DNA of 64,000 bases from Burkholderia sp. WAC0059 (GTDB lineage Bacteria; Pseudomonadota; Gammaproteobacteria; Burkholderiales; Burkholderiaceae), in assembly GCF_002870125.1 (NCBI RefSeq), contig NZ_PNEO01000015.1, positions 85,341-149,340 of the forward strand, read 5' to 3'. Made by a program: the position numbers and the translations under genes. Below, piece by piece: positions 34,310 to 45,787 of the stretch (position 1 is its first letter; each line of letters begins with the position of its first letter). Below the pieces are notes generated by a model. The model saw only the letters and a program-made list of their open reading frames with translations, did no database searches and was not told the origin of the DNA.

Positions 34310-35902
34310 GTGAAAAGTTCTATTCAACGGAACATCGGGCCGTTCGCGCTGATGTTCACCGGGCTCGGCTCGATTATCGGGTCGGGCTGGCTGGTCGGCG
34401 CCTGGCGGGCGGCCAAGATTGCCGGTCCCGCCGCCGTCTGCGCATGGGTGATCGGCGCGGTCGTGATTCTGGCCATCGCGCTGACCTACGCAGAACTCGG
34501 GGCGATGTTCCCGGAATCGGGCGGGATGGTGCGCTACGCGCGCTACTCGCACGGCGCGCTCGTGGGCTTCATCAGCGCCTGGGCCAACTGGATTGCCATC
34601 GTCTCGGTCATTCCGATCGAGGCCGAGGCGTCGATCCAGTACATGAGCACCTGGCCGTACCCCTGGGCGCATGCGCTCTTCGTCAACGGATCGCTGACCA
34701 CGACAGGGCTATTGCTGTCGGCGATACTCGTGATCATCTACTTCATGCTCAACTATTGGGGCGTGAAGCTGTTCGCGCATGCGAACGCCGGCATCACGGT
34801 CTTCAAGTTCGTGATTCCCGCCCTGACGATCGCGGGCCTCATGGGCACGAGCTTCCACCACGAGAACTTCGGCGACGCCGGCTCGTTCGCGCCTTACGGC
34901 TGGTCGGCGGTGTTCACCGCCGTCGCGACGAGCGGCATCGTGTTCGCGTTCAACGGCTTCCAGAGCCCGATCAACCTCGCCGGCGAGGCGCGCAACCCGT
35001 CGCGCAGCGTGCCGTTCGCGGTGATCGGCTCGATCGTGATCGCGCTCGTCATCTACGTGCTGCTGCAGATCGCCTACATTGGCGCCGTCAGCCCCGCCGA
35101 CGTGCTGAAGGGCTGGAACCAGTTCAACTTCAAGTCGCCGTTCGCGGAACTCGCCATCGCGCTGAACCTGAACTGGCTCGCCATCCTGCTCTACGTCGAC
35201 GCGTTCGTGAGCCCGAGCGGCACCGGCACGACCTACATGGCGACGACCACGCGCATGATCTACGCGATGGAGCGCAACAACACGATGCCGAAGATCTTCG
35301 GCAACGTGCACCCGTTCTACGGCGTGCCGCGTCAGGCGATGTGGTTCAACCTCATCGTCTCGTTCGTGTTCCTGTTCTTTTTCCGCGGCTGGAGTTCGCT
35401 CGCGGCGGTCATCTCGGTGGCGACGGTGATCTCCTACCTGACCGGCCCGATCAGCCTGATGGCGCTCAAGCGCGCGGCCACGGACCTCGATCGTCCGCTG
35501 CACGTGCCGGGCATGAAGATCATTGCGCCGTTCGCGTTCGTCTGCGCATCGCTGATCCTCTACTGGGCGAAGTGGCCGCTCACGGGCGAGATCATCCTGC
35601 TGATGGTCGTTGCGCTGCCCGTGTACTTCTACTTCCAGGGCAAGTCGGGCTGGACCGGCTGGGGCCGCGACCTGAAAGCCGCATGGTGGCTCATCGCCTA
35701 CCTGCCCGGCATGGCGGTGCTCTCGCTGATCGGCAGCAAGCAGTTCGGCGGCAGCAACCTGATTCCGTACGGCTGGGACATGCTGGTCGTGGCCGTGTTC
35801 GCGCTCGTGTTCTATTACTGGGGCGTGCATTCGGGGTATCGCTCGGAATACCTCGAGGAACGCGAAACGCACGACGAGATTCTCGAGGGTTTCGGCGCCT
35901 GA
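34310..35902 (+). CDS. APC-family amino-acid permease
   Basis: The 530-residue inner-membrane protein has twelve or more helices and the APC opening GPFALMFTGLGSIIGSGWLVGAW with the unwound GSIIGSGW first helix. The block YAELGAMFPESGGMVRYARYSHG and FAFNGFQSPINLAGEARNPSRSVP are typical of amino-acid permeases close to aspartate:proton symporters. A GTG start at 34310 is chosen because AGGAG lies five bases upstream; earlier in-frame codons have no such site. It ends before a strong terminator. The substrate remains a guess. Confidence 0.9.
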   Translation: MKSSIQRNIGPFALMFTGLGSIIGSGWLVGAWRAAKIAGPAAVCAWVIGAVVILAIALTYAELGAMFPESGGMVRYARYSHGALVGFISAWANWIAIVSVIPIEAEASIQYMSTWPYPWAHALFVNGSLTTTGLLLSAILVIIYFMLNYWGVKLFAHANAGITVFKFVIPALTIAGLMGTSFHHENFGDAGSFAPYGWSAVFTAVATSGIVFAFNGFQSPINLAGEARNPSRSVPFAVIGSIVIALVIYVLLQIAYIGAVSPADVLKGWNQFNFKSPFAELAIALNLNWLAILLYVDAFVSPSGTGTTYMATTTRMIYAMERNNTMPKIFGNVHPFYGVPRQAMWFNLIVSFVFLFFFRGWSSLAAVISVATVISYLTGPISLMALKRAATDLDRPLHVPGMKIIAPFAFVCASLILYWAKWPLTGEIILLMVVALPVYFYFQGKSGWTGWGRDLKAAWWLIAYLPGMAVLSLIGSKQFGGSNLIPYGWDMLVVAVFALVFYYWGVHSGYRSEYLEERETHDEILEGFGA

Positions 35903-35952
35903 TTTCGCGGCATCGGGCCTTCGGGTCCATGCCGGTTTTTCCGGCAGAAACG

Positions 35953-35991
35953 AAAAAACCGCCTGAATGGTTTCGTTCAGGCGGTTTTTTT
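35953..35991. terminator. Rho-independent terminator after the permease gene
   Basis: AAAACCGCCTGAA pairs with TTCAGGCGGTTTT around a nine-base loop and is followed by a run of T. The matching A-run on the other side lets it serve the convergent dioxygenase gene too. Confidence 0.9.
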
Positions 35992-36029
35992 ACGCCTGCG
36001 TCCGGCGAGGCCGGCGGGCGGGCTCAAGT

Positions 36030-36830
36030 TCAGGTCGGCGCGCCGAACACGTAGTTCGTCATTGCGAGCGCGCGCTGGTAGGTGCCGAGCGACTGTATGG
36101 TCAGCCCGTAGTCGTCGTCGGCCGCGCCGAGGGCCGCGAACACCGGCAGCAGATGCTCGTCGGTCGGATGCATCCATTGCGCATGCGGCGCGCGGCGGCG
36201 GTAGTCGAGCAGCGCGTCCAGGTCGCGCTCGCGCAGGCGGTCCTCGAACCAGCCGGTGAATTCGGCGACGTGAGGGTCGGCGTCCTCGGGTCGCGCGGAG
36301 AAGTCGGCGGCGCGCAGATTGTGCGTGATCTGTCCGGACCCGATCACCATGACGCCCTCGTCGCGCAGCGCCCGCAACGCGCGGCCCAGCCGGAAGTGAT
36401 GGGCCGCGTCGCCACGCGGCTGGATCGAGAGCTGCGCGACCGGTACGTCGGCGTCCGGGAACATGAGCAGCATCGGCACCCACGCGCCGTGGTCGAGGCC
36501 GTGCGGTTCGGCATCGACGGCGAACCCCCCGGCGCCGAGCAGGGCGGCGGCGCGTTGCGCCACGTCGGGCGCGCCCGGCGCCGGATAGCGGATCTCGTAC
36601 AGCGCGCGCGGAAATCCGTAGAAGTCGTGAATCGTCTCGGGCTCGCTGGCGGTACTGACCGCCGGCTGCAACGTGCCCCAGTGCGCGGACAGCATCAGCA
36701 CGGCCTCCGGGCGTGGCAGCCGGGCGGACAACGCCGCGAAGCCGGCGGACGGCAGCGACGGATCGATCGGCAGCGTGGGCGCGCCGTGAGACAGAAAAAG
36801 GGCGGGCAGGCGGGTGGAAGTCTGGGGCAT
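36030..36830 (-). CDS. DODA-type (LigB/YgiD) extradiol dioxygenase family protein
   Basis: The 266-residue protein has the metal-binding histidines of the family in LFLSHGAPTL, LSAHWGT, GLDHGAWVPML and GSGQITHNL. YgiD-type members open DOPA or related catechols at the 4,5 position with a bound divalent metal. No signal peptide is present. It faces the permease gene across a bidirectional terminator and stands alone, so the physiological substrate cannot be read from context. Confidence 0.92.
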   Translation of the reverse strand: MPQTSTRLPALFLSHGAPTLPIDPSLPSAGFAALSARLPRPEAVLMLSAHWGTLQPAVSTASEPETIHDFYGFPRALYEIRYPAPGAPDVAQRAAALLGAGGFAVDAEPHGLDHGAWVPMLLMFPDADVPVAQLSIQPRGDAAHHFRLGRALRALRDEGVMVIGSGQITHNLRAADFSARPEDADPHVAEFTGWFEDRLRERDLDALLDYRRRAPHAQWMHPTDEHLLPVFAALGAADDDYGLTIQSLGTYQRALAMTNYVFGAPT

Positions 36831-37006
36831 GGCGGTCGGGCCGCGGCGTCGGCGGCCGGTTCGATTCGGTTCGACTGAACTATAGAGGCCGATTCGGACG
36901 AATTAAACGGGCACTTCCGGATTTGATTGCTTCGCCGTGGTTGGTAATGCCGAATATTCCGCGCGGCGGAGCCGCTCATCGCTCCACCGGTCGCGGCCGG
37001 CGAACT

Positions 37007-37612
37007 TCAGGCGTCGCCTTCGCCGCGCAGCCCCGGCCAGGCGGGCGCGCGCGCCGGCCCGAGCGCGAACAGGTCCAGCGCGCGCGCGATCGTGTGATCG
37101 ACCATTTCGTCGATCGAGCCCGGCTGGTTGTAGAACGCGGGCAAGGGCGGGAAGATCACGCCGCCCATTTCGGTCACGGCCGTCATGTTGCGCAGATGGG
37201 CGAGGTTCAGCGGCGTTTCGCGCACGAGCAGCACGAGGCGGCGGCGTTCCTTGAGCGTCACGTCGGCGGCGCGCGCGATCAGGTTGTCGGACAGGCCGTG
37301 CGCGATGCTGGCGAGCGTTTTCATCGAGCAGGGCGCGACGATCATGCCGTCGGTCGCGAACGAGCCCGAGGCGATGCTCGCGCCGACGTCGCGCACCGAG
37401 TGGACGACGTCGGCGCGCGGATGGAGATCGTCTTTCGCGAGGCCCAGCTCGTGCCGGATGTTGAGCCAGCCGGCGGGCGAGATCAGCAGATGGGTCTCGA
37501 TGCCGCCCTGGCGGCGCAGCAGGTCGAGCGCGCGCACGCCGTAGATCGCGCCCGTGGCGCCGGTGATCGCGACGATCAGCCGGCGCGGCTGGGCAGGGTT
37601 GGGCGGGCTCAC
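37007..37612 (-). CDS. ubiX: Flavin prenyltransferase UbiX
   Basis: The 201-residue enzyme has the flavin-binding start IVAITGATGAIYGVRAL and the phosphate/prenyl site in APCSMKTLASIAHGLSDNLI, plus the VLLVRETPLN strand. UbiX attaches a dimethylallyl group to FMN to make the cofactor of the UbiD decarboxylase in ubiquinone synthesis. It is the last gene of the leftward hemA-prfA-prmC-grxD-ubiX run, about 80 bp after grxD. Length is normal. Confidence 0.96.
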   Translation of the reverse strand: MSPPNPAQPRRLIVAITGATGAIYGVRALDLLRRQGGIETHLLISPAGWLNIRHELGLAKDDLHPRADVVHSVRDVGASIASGSFATDGMIVAPCSMKTLASIAHGLSDNLIARAADVTLKERRRLVLLVRETPLNLAHLRNMTAVTEMGGVIFPPLPAFYNQPGSIDEMVDHTIARALDLFALGPARAPAWPGLRGEGDA

Positions 37613-37691
37613 GGGCGGCGTCCCGGCGCGGGAGCGGGCAAGGCGGCGGAAGGCAAGGCGGGAGAAGCGGCGCGGCCGGAGGCCGGACGCG

Positions 37692-38003
37692 TCAAGCCGC
37701 GGCGAAGAGCGGCTGGAGTTCGCCGTTCTGGTACATCTCCATCATGATGTCCGAGCCGCCAACGAACTCGCCCTTCACGTAAAGCTGCGGGATGGTGGGC
37801 CAGTTCGAGAACGCCTTGATGCCCTGGCGGATCTCATCGTCCTCGAGCACGTTGACGGTTTTGAACTGGTCGACGCCGCAGGCCTTCAGGATCTGCACCG
37901 CGCGGCCCGAGAAGCCGCACATCGGAAATTGCGCGTTGCCCTTCATGAAGAGCACGACGGCGTTTTCGTCGACGATCTGCTTGATGCGCTGTTGAGTGTC
38001 CAT
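37692..38003 (-). CDS. grxD: Monothiol glutaredoxin Grx4
   Basis: The 103-residue protein has the CGFS active site near residue 29 and the glutathione-binding WPTIPQLYVKGEFVGG block. CGFS glutaredoxins hold and transfer [2Fe-2S] clusters with glutathione and BolA partners, more than acting as reductants. It begins VLFMKG-like after a charged N-terminal helix and ends with a short alanine tail. It lies between prmC and ubiX on the same strand. Confidence 0.96.
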   Translation of the reverse strand: MDTQQRIKQIVDENAVVLFMKGNAQFPMCGFSGRAVQILKACGVDQFKTVNVLEDDEIRQGIKAFSNWPTIPQLYVKGEFVGGSDIMMEMYQNGELQPLFAAA

Positions 38004-38126
38004 GGCTGACCTTGCGTATGCGGGTATTGATACGAAACAGGATGAAATGATAGCGGATTTCGTCCGACGGGGCCGGGCGTCCCGAAGTCGCCCGGAGGCC
38101 GTTTCAGGACGGCCCGGCGGCGGGCG

Positions 38127-38993
38127 TCATCCCGCCCAGGTTCCGCCGCTGATCCGCTCGATGCCCGCCAGATCGCGCTTCGAGCCCACGCCGGCAAAGC
38201 CGTGCGCTTCGAGCAGCGCGCGCACGGCGGCGGCCTGGTCGTGGCCGTGCTCCATCCAGAGCGCACCGCCGGGCACGAGCCGGCCCGGCGCGCCGGCGAC
38301 GATCGCGCGCAGCGCGGCGAGGCCGTCGGCCTCGTCGGTGAGCGCGCCGCGCGGCTCGAAGCGCAGGTCGCCGGCCAGCAGGTGAGGGTCGTTGCGGGCG
38401 ATATAGGGGGGATTGCTGACGATCGCCTCGAAGCGCAGTTCGGGATCGAGCGCGTCGTACCAGTCGCCGTGCGCGAAGGCCGGCGCGCCGCCGGGGCGGT
38501 CGCCGGTCAGCAGCCGGGCCGCGTTGCGCGCCGCGACGGCGAGCGCGGCGGCGGCGCGGTCCACGGCCCAGAGGCGGGCGTCGGGGCGCGCCGAAGCGAT
38601 CGCCACGGCGATCGCGCCGCTGCCGGTGCCGAGATCGAGCAGCCGGGGCCGGGCGAGATCGCGTACCGCGTCGAGCGCGGTTTCGACCAGCAATTCGGTT
38701 TCGGGCCGCGGGATCAGGACGTCCGGCGTGACTTCGAAGTCGAGTCCGTAGAATTCGCGCGCGCCGACTAGTTGCGCGACGGGCTCGCCGCGCACGCGCC
38801 GCGCCTCGATCGCGCGAAACCGCTCGACGCTTTGCGTATCGAGCGCCTCGTCGCCGCGTGTGATCAGCTCGGTGCGCCGCCAGCCGAGCGCATGGGCGAG
38901 CAGCACGCGCGCTTCGAGCGGCGGCAACGGCGAGGCACGCAGCAGCGCCGCCGCGTTGGGTGCCGGCTCCTCGTCCCGGTCGTCGGCCGGCAT
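38127..38993 (-). CDS. prmC: Release-factor glutamine methyltransferase PrmC
   Basis: The 288-residue enzyme has a helical N-terminal domain and a Rossmann domain with LLDLGTGSGAIAVAIA and the catalytic SNPPY motif near residue 190. It methylates the glutamine of the GGQ motif in RF1 and RF2 using SAM. It starts five bases after prfA ends, and the two are known to be paired by function. The ATG at 38993 is chosen since it follows the prfA stop; a longer open frame upstream only covers prfA. Confidence 0.95.
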   Translation of the reverse strand: MPADDRDEEPAPNAAALLRASPLPPLEARVLLAHALGWRRTELITRGDEALDTQSVERFRAIEARRVRGEPVAQLVGAREFYGLDFEVTPDVLIPRPETELLVETALDAVRDLARPRLLDLGTGSGAIAVAIASARPDARLWAVDRAAAALAVAARNAARLLTGDRPGGAPAFAHGDWYDALDPELRFEAIVSNPPYIARNDPHLLAGDLRFEPRGALTDEADGLAALRAIVAGAPGRLVPGGALWMEHGHDQAAAVRALLEAHGFAGVGSKRDLAGIERISGGTWAG

Positions 38994-38998
38994 CGCCG

Positions 38999-40081
38999 TC
39001 ACTCCGCGTCGCCGAGCAGGGCGAGCTGTTCGGCCTGATGCTCGCTGACGAGCGCGGCGATCAGCTCGCCGAGGTCGCCGTCCATGATCGCGTCGAGGCG
39101 GTACAGCGTCAGGTTGATCCGGTGATCGGTCAGGCGCCCCTGCGGGAAGTTGTAGGTGCGGATGCGTTCCGAGCGGTCGCCCGAGCCGACGAGGCTCTTG
39201 CGCGTCGCCGCTTCCTGCGCGTGCTGCGCCTGATACTGCCGGTCCTTGATGCGGGCGGCGAGCACCTTCAGCGCGCGGTCCTTGTTCTTGTGCTGCGAGC
39301 GGTCGTCCTGGCACTCGACCACGATGCCGGTCGGAAGGTGCGTGACGCGCACGGCCGAATCGGTCTTGTTGATGTGCTGGCCGCCGGCGCCCGAGGCGCG
39401 GAACGTGTCGATCCGCAGATCGGCGGGATTGATCTCGACCTCGCCGATCTCGTCGGCCTCGGGCATCACCGCGACGGTGCAGGCGGACGTGTGGATGCGG
39501 CCCTGGGTTTCGGTGGCCGGCACGCGCTGCACGCGATGGCCGCCCGACTCGAACTTGAGCTTCGAATAGGCCGCGTCGCCGGCGATCCGCACGATCACTT
39601 CGCGGTAGCCGCCGAGGTCCGATTCGCTCGCCGACATCATCTCCGCCTGCCAGCCGTTGCGCTCCGCATAGCGCAGGTACATGCGCAGCAGGTCGCCCGC
39701 GAACAGCGCCGATTCGTCGCCGCCCGTGCCCGCGCGGATTTCGAGGAAGATGTTGCGGTCGTCGTTCGGGTCCTTCGGCAGCAGCATTTTCTGCAGATCG
39801 GCCTGCAGTTGCGCCATCCGTTCGCGCGCGCTCTTCACCTCCTCTTCGGCGAACGCGCGCATCGAGGCGTCGGCGAGCAGTTCTCCGGCCGCCGCCTCGT
39901 CGCTTTTCGCGCCGCGCCAGCGCGCGTAGTGCTCGACGACGGGTTCGAGCTCCGCGTGCTCGCGCGTGAGCTTGCGGTACTGGTCGATGTTCCCGGTGAC
40001 GTCCGGGCGGCTCAACAGATCGGTCAGTTCGGCCAGTCGCGTGGTGAGCTGGTCGAGCTTGGCTTGCATGCTCGTTTTCAT
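38999..40081 (-). CDS. prfA: Peptide chain release factor 1
   Basis: The 360-residue factor has the stop-codon recognition tripeptide PAT near residue 187 (RVPATETQGRIHTS), and the catalytic GGQ in SGAGGQHINKTDSAVR near 235. It releases the peptide at UAA and UAG. It is 117 bp downstream of hemA and adjacent to prmC, which methylates its GGQ glutamine. Length is exactly that of the family. Confidence 0.98.
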   Translation of the reverse strand: MKTSMQAKLDQLTTRLAELTDLLSRPDVTGNIDQYRKLTREHAELEPVVEHYARWRGAKSDEAAAGELLADASMRAFAEEEVKSARERMAQLQADLQKMLLPKDPNDDRNIFLEIRAGTGGDESALFAGDLLRMYLRYAERNGWQAEMMSASESDLGGYREVIVRIAGDAAYSKLKFESGGHRVQRVPATETQGRIHTSACTVAVMPEADEIGEVEINPADLRIDTFRASGAGGQHINKTDSAVRVTHLPTGIVVECQDDRSQHKNKDRALKVLAARIKDRQYQAQHAQEAATRKSLVGSGDRSERIRTYNFPQGRLTDHRINLTLYRLDAIMDGDLGELIAALVSEHQAEQLALLGDAE

Positions 40082-40198
40082 CGGGGCGGTTCCGGGCTGC
40101 GCCGGAAAAAATGTCGGGGAAGGCGAGGCGGGAAGCCTCGGGGAGGCGCGCCTTGCGGAATCGGATCGCGCGGGCGTGCCGATGCGCGGCGAGCGCCG

Positions 40199-41512
40199 CT
40201 AATGGCCGGACGAACCGGACGAGCCCGATGGGCCCGACGAACCGGGATGCCGGTAGAAGCCGCTCATCAGTTCGATGAGCGAGTCGCGGTTTTCGCTGCC
40301 GGCCTGGTTCAGCGCGTGCGTCGGACCGTGGATCAGTTTGTTGGTCAGCGATTGCGAGAGCGCCTCGAGCACGGCCGCGGGATCGTCGCCGCGCGCGAGC
40401 ATCTTGCGCGCGCGTTCCAGCTCGGCGCGGCGCAGCGCGTCGGCCTGGGTGTGCATGTGGCGGATGACGGGCACGATGCTGCGCGAGTCGAGCCACTGCA
40501 TGAAGTTCTGTACGCGCGCTTCGATGATCGTCTCGGCCTGCGCGACGGCCGCCTGGCGCGACGCGTTGCCTTCGCGCACGATCGCGCCGAGGTCGTCGAC
40601 GGTGTAGAGGAATACGTCCTCGAGCTGGCCGACTTCGGGCTCGATGTCGCGCGGCACGGCGAGATCGACCATGAAAATCGGACGGTGGCGGCGCGCCTTG
40701 ACGGCGCGCTCGACTGCGCCGAGGCCGATGATGGGCAGCGTCGAGGCGGTGCACGAGACGATGATGTCGAACTCGTGCATCCGCGCGGGCAGCTCGGAGA
40801 GCGGGATCGACTGGCCGCCAAAGCGCTGCGCGACGTAGCGCCCGCGCTCGGCGGTGCGGTTGGCCACGACGAGCTCGCGCGGCTGCTGGGCCGCGAAGTG
40901 CGCGGCGCAGAGTTCGATCATCTCGCCCGCGCCGATGAACAGCACGCGCTGGGTCGAAATCTTCTCGAAGATGCGCTGCGCGAGCCGCACGGCCGCTGCG
41001 GCCATCGACACCGACTGCGCGCCGATTTCGGTCGTGCCGCGCACTTCCTTCGCCACCGCGAAGGTGCGCTGAAACAACTGGTTCAGGTAGGTGCCGAGCG
41101 CGCCGGCCTCGGACGCGGTGCGCACCGCGTCCTTCATCTGGCCGAGAATCTGCGTTTCGCCGAGCACCATCGAGTCGAGCCCCGAGGCGACGCGGAACGC
41201 GTGGCGCACTGCTTCGGACTGCGGCAGCATGTAGACGTGCGGCGCCAACTCCGCCTCGTCGATCCGGTGATACTGGGCGAGCCACTGCACGGCGGCGTCG
41301 CGCGAGGCATGGTCGTCCGTCGCGCAGTAGAGCTCCATGCGGTTGCAGGTGGAGAGAATCGCGGCTTCCGGCGCGTTGAGCGCGCGCCGGCCGGACCAGG
41401 CTTCCTGGAGGGTGACGAGGGCAGGCTTGATCTGTTCGAGCGGAAACGCCACGCGTTCGCGCAGGGCGACGGGCGCGGTGTGGTGATTGATTCCGATCGT
41501 TAAGAGCTGCAT
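40199..41512 (-). CDS. hemA: Glutamyl-tRNA reductase HemA
   Basis: The 437-residue enzyme makes glutamate-1-semialdehyde from Glu-tRNA, the first step of haem synthesis. The N-terminal catalytic domain shows ILSTCNRMELY with the active Cys near residue 56, and the NADPH domain has LFIGAGEMIELCA near 190. The C-terminal dimerisation helix is present and ends with a Ser/Gly-rich GSSGPSGSSGSSGH tail that is odd but common in low-constraint tails. It heads the operon with prfA, prmC, grxD and ubiX. Confidence 0.97.
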   Translation of the reverse strand: MQLLTIGINHHTAPVALRERVAFPLEQIKPALVTLQEAWSGRRALNAPEAAILSTCNRMELYCATDDHASRDAAVQWLAQYHRIDEAELAPHVYMLPQSEAVRHAFRVASGLDSMVLGETQILGQMKDAVRTASEAGALGTYLNQLFQRTFAVAKEVRGTTEIGAQSVSMAAAAVRLAQRIFEKISTQRVLFIGAGEMIELCAAHFAAQQPRELVVANRTAERGRYVAQRFGGQSIPLSELPARMHEFDIIVSCTASTLPIIGLGAVERAVKARRHRPIFMVDLAVPRDIEPEVGQLEDVFLYTVDDLGAIVREGNASRQAAVAQAETIIEARVQNFMQWLDSRSIVPVIRHMHTQADALRRAELERARKMLARGDDPAAVLEALSQSLTNKLIHGPTHALNQAGSENRDSLIELMSGFYRHPGSSGPSGSSGSSGH

Positions 41513-41982
41513 ACGGTGGGGCCTGAATTATGGGCCGTATTATAACTTTTCCGCGAATTCGGCATGGTCGGCTGCCACATCGGCGGATTCGGGCTTTGGC
41601 CAGGCGTTCCCGCGCACCGGCTCCGTCGCAGGGGCCCGTAATGGCCCTGTGGGGCGCCGTGGCGGCCTGTGGGCGGTTTTGGGACGGTCTCTCGTGCCCG
41701 GCCATCGGCGGACCGACCGGATGCCGGACGCCGACAACCTGCGTCGTAATGCCGCCATATAATGTTTCCCCATTTTGATGGCGGGTAATGCGGGCTTCGT
41801 TCACCTTGTCCGCTTGTCTTGCTCGCCTCACCCCCCTACACTCAACCGGCCCCGGTAACGGGCACAGGACCGATCTTTCGGCAAGCAGTGAAATACCGCT
41901 ACATTAATGAGATAGAGATGCCAGCTTGCGCGGCGAGCGATGCCGTCCGGATACCGTCGCGCCCGATCCGGACGGTGCGCTG
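41513..41982. other. Intergenic region upstream of hemA
   Basis: This 470-bp gap between divergent genes likely holds the hemA promoter and the promoter for the small membrane protein gene. Two A+T-richer patches, at about 41525-41560 and 41745-41780, are the best promoter candidates. Overlapping open frames give no recognisable protein. Confidence 0.45.
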
Positions 41983-42237
41983 ATGGGCTGGATCGGGATT
42001 ATCGTGCTCGGCGTGGCGGTGGGTTGGGCCGGCTGGTGGCTGTATCCGCCGCGCGTGCGCGGGCGGGGCGCGCTGGCGCTCGCCGTGGCGGCGGGCCTCG
42101 CGGGCGCGGCGCTCGCCAGGTTCGCGGGCGGCGCGACCGGCGCCTTTGCCGACGGCGACGTGCTCGAGTGGCCCGCCTGCACCGCCGCCGCGCTGCTTGC
42201 CGTGACCTTGATGTTGGGGCTTCGGTCCCGTCCATGA
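41983..42237 (+). CDS. Small integral membrane protein (GlsB/YeaQ-like)
   Basis: The 84-residue protein is nearly all membrane: GWIGIIVLGVAVGWAGWWLYP, then LALAVAAGLAGAALARFAGG, and a third segment near the C-terminus. The layout of three helices with glycine-rich faces resembles the GlsB/YeaQ/YmgE stress-associated family, but the match is loose. It starts 274 codons upstream of nothing else and lies 19 bp before the aminopeptidase P gene, so they may be co-transcribed. The function is unknown. Confidence 0.65.
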   Translation: MGWIGIIVLGVAVGWAGWWLYPPRVRGRGALALAVAAGLAGAALARFAGGATGAFADGDVLEWPACTAAALLAVTLMLGLRSRP

Positions 42238-42256
42238 ATTCCTTCCAGGTGAAACC

Positions 42257-44074
42257 ATGAATGCCCGACTTCCCGATCCCCCGCCGGCTTCCGAGCGGAT
42301 CGCGTTCCTGCGCGCGGCGATGGCGCGCGAGGGCGTCGACGCCTGCCTCGTGCCGTCCGCCGACCCGCATCTGTCCGAGTATCTGCCGGCCCGCTGGCAG
42401 GGGCGGCAGTGGCTGTCCGGCTTCACGGGATCGGTCGGCACACTGGTTGTGACGGCGGCGTTCGCGGGCGTCTGGGCGGATAGCCGCTACTGGGTGCAGG
42501 CCGAGCATCAGCTCGCGGGCACCGGCGTGCAGTTGATGAAGGTCGCCGTCGGCCAGCCGCCGGCGCAGGCACCGGTCGACTGGCTCGCGCGGAACGTGCC
42601 GGCGGGCAGCGTCGTCGCCGTGGACGGCACCGTGCTCGGCGTCGCGACGGCGCGCACGCTGGCCGACGCGCTGACGGCCGGCGGCGTGACGCTGCGCACC
42701 GATCTCGATCTGCTCGAAAGCATCTGGACGGGACGGCCGGCGCTGCCGCTCGAGCCCGTCTACGAGCACGCCGCGCCGTATCCGGGCGCGAGTCGCGCGG
42801 ACAAGCTCGACCGGCTGCGCCGCGCACTCCGGGAAAAGGGCGCGCAGTGGCATTTCATCTCGACGCTCGACGACCTCGCCTGGCTCTTCAATCTGCGCGG
42901 CGCCGACGTCAACTACAACCCGGTGTTCGTCGCGCATGCCCTGATCGGCTTCGACGAGGCGATGCTGTTCGTCGCCGACGGCAAGGTGCCCTCGGCGCTC
43001 GCGGCAGCGCTCGCGCGCGACGGCGTGCGCATCGCGCCTTACGCGCAGGCCCCGGCCGCGCTGGCCGCGCTGCCGGCCGGCGCGGCCTTGCTGCTGGACC
43101 CGCGGCGCACGACGTTCGGACTGCTGCAGGCTGTGCCGGCCGCGGTGAAGGTGGTCGAGGCGATCAACCCGACCACGCTCTTCAAGTCGCGCAAGACGTC
43201 CGACGAGGCGCAGCACGTGCGCGCGACGATGGAGCAGGACGGCGCCGCGCTGGCCGAATTCTTCGCCTGGTTCGAAAGCGCGCTCGGCCGCGAGACCGTC
43301 ACGGAACTGACTGTGGACGAACGGCTCACCGCCGCGCGGGCGCGGCGTCCGGGCTTCGTGTCGCCGAGCTTCGGCACCATCGCGGGCTTCAATGCGAACG
43401 GCGCGATGCCTCACTATCGCGCGACGCGCGAATCGCATGCCCGGATCGAAGGCGACGGCCTGTTGCTCATCGATTCGGGCGGCCAGTATCTCGACGGCAC
43501 GACCGACATCACGCGCGTCGTGCCGGTGGGCGTGCCGACCGACGACGAGCGGCGCGACTTCACGGTGGTGCTCAAGGGGATGATGGCGCTCTCGCGCGCG
43601 CAGTTTCCGCGCGGCGTGCGCTCGCCGATGCTCGACGCGATCGCGCGTGCGCCGATCTGGGAGGCGGGCGCCGACTACGGCCACGGCACCGGGCACGGCG
43701 TCGGCTACTTCCTGAACGTCCACGAAGGGCCGCAAGTCATCTCGCACTACGCGAGCGCCGAGCCCTGGACGGCGATGGAGGAGGGGATGATCACGTCGGT
43801 CGAGCCGGGCGTCTACCGGCCGGGCCAGTGGGGCGTGCGCATCGAGAACCTCGTGCTGAACGTGGCGGCCGGGCAGACCGCGTTAGGCGACTTCCTGAAG
43901 TTCGAGACGCTCACGCTGTGCCCGATCGACACGCGTTGCATCGAGACCGCGCTCCTGCGCGAGGACGAGCGCGCGTGGCTGAACGCCTATCACGAGACCG
44001 TGCGCCGGCGCGTCTCGCCGCACGTCTCGGGCGACGCGAAAACCTGGCTCGAGGCGCGCACGCAACCGATCTGA
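42257..44074 (+). CDS. Aminopeptidase P family metallopeptidase
   Basis: The 605-residue protein has two creatinase-like N-terminal domains and a pita-bread M24 domain with the dimetal ligands in LLIDSGGQYLDGTTDITR, GHGTGHGVG, SVEPGVYR and GVRIENL. A C-terminal M24C tail follows. It removes N-terminal residues before proline in cytosolic peptides. The three-domain length is that of the long XPNPEP-type aminopeptidase P, not the 440-residue E. coli PepP. It ends 45 bp before ettA, which faces it. Confidence 0.94.
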   Translation: MNARLPDPPPASERIAFLRAAMAREGVDACLVPSADPHLSEYLPARWQGRQWLSGFTGSVGTLVVTAAFAGVWADSRYWVQAEHQLAGTGVQLMKVAVGQPPAQAPVDWLARNVPAGSVVAVDGTVLGVATARTLADALTAGGVTLRTDLDLLESIWTGRPALPLEPVYEHAAPYPGASRADKLDRLRRALREKGAQWHFISTLDDLAWLFNLRGADVNYNPVFVAHALIGFDEAMLFVADGKVPSALAAALARDGVRIAPYAQAPAALAALPAGAALLLDPRRTTFGLLQAVPAAVKVVEAINPTTLFKSRKTSDEAQHVRATMEQDGAALAEFFAWFESALGRETVTELTVDERLTAARARRPGFVSPSFGTIAGFNANGAMPHYRATRESHARIEGDGLLLIDSGGQYLDGTTDITRVVPVGVPTDDERRDFTVVLKGMMALSRAQFPRGVRSPMLDAIARAPIWEAGADYGHGTGHGVGYFLNVHEGPQVISHYASAEPWTAMEEGMITSVEPGVYRPGQWGVRIENLVLNVAAGQTALGDFLKFETLTLCPIDTRCIETALLREDERAWLNAYHETVRRRVSPHVSGDAKTWLEARTQPI

Positions 44075-44075
44075 C

Positions 44076-44102
44076 AAAAAGCGGCCCGCATTCGCGGGCC
44101 GC
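44076..44102 (-). terminator. Rho-independent terminator of ettA
   Basis: On the minus strand GCGGCCCGC and GCGGGCCGC pair perfectly around a four-base loop and are followed by TTTTTG. It lies 18 bp after the ettA stop and just after the stop of the convergent aminopeptidase gene. Confidence 0.88.
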
Positions 44103-44119
44103 CCCTTCGCCATCGGCTT

Positions 44120-45787
<1,668 letters not shown>

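Noticed and set aside
41540..41831. ORFs on both strands upstream of hemA
   Set aside because: They overlap in opposite directions, have low-complexity products and lie in the hemA promoter region.
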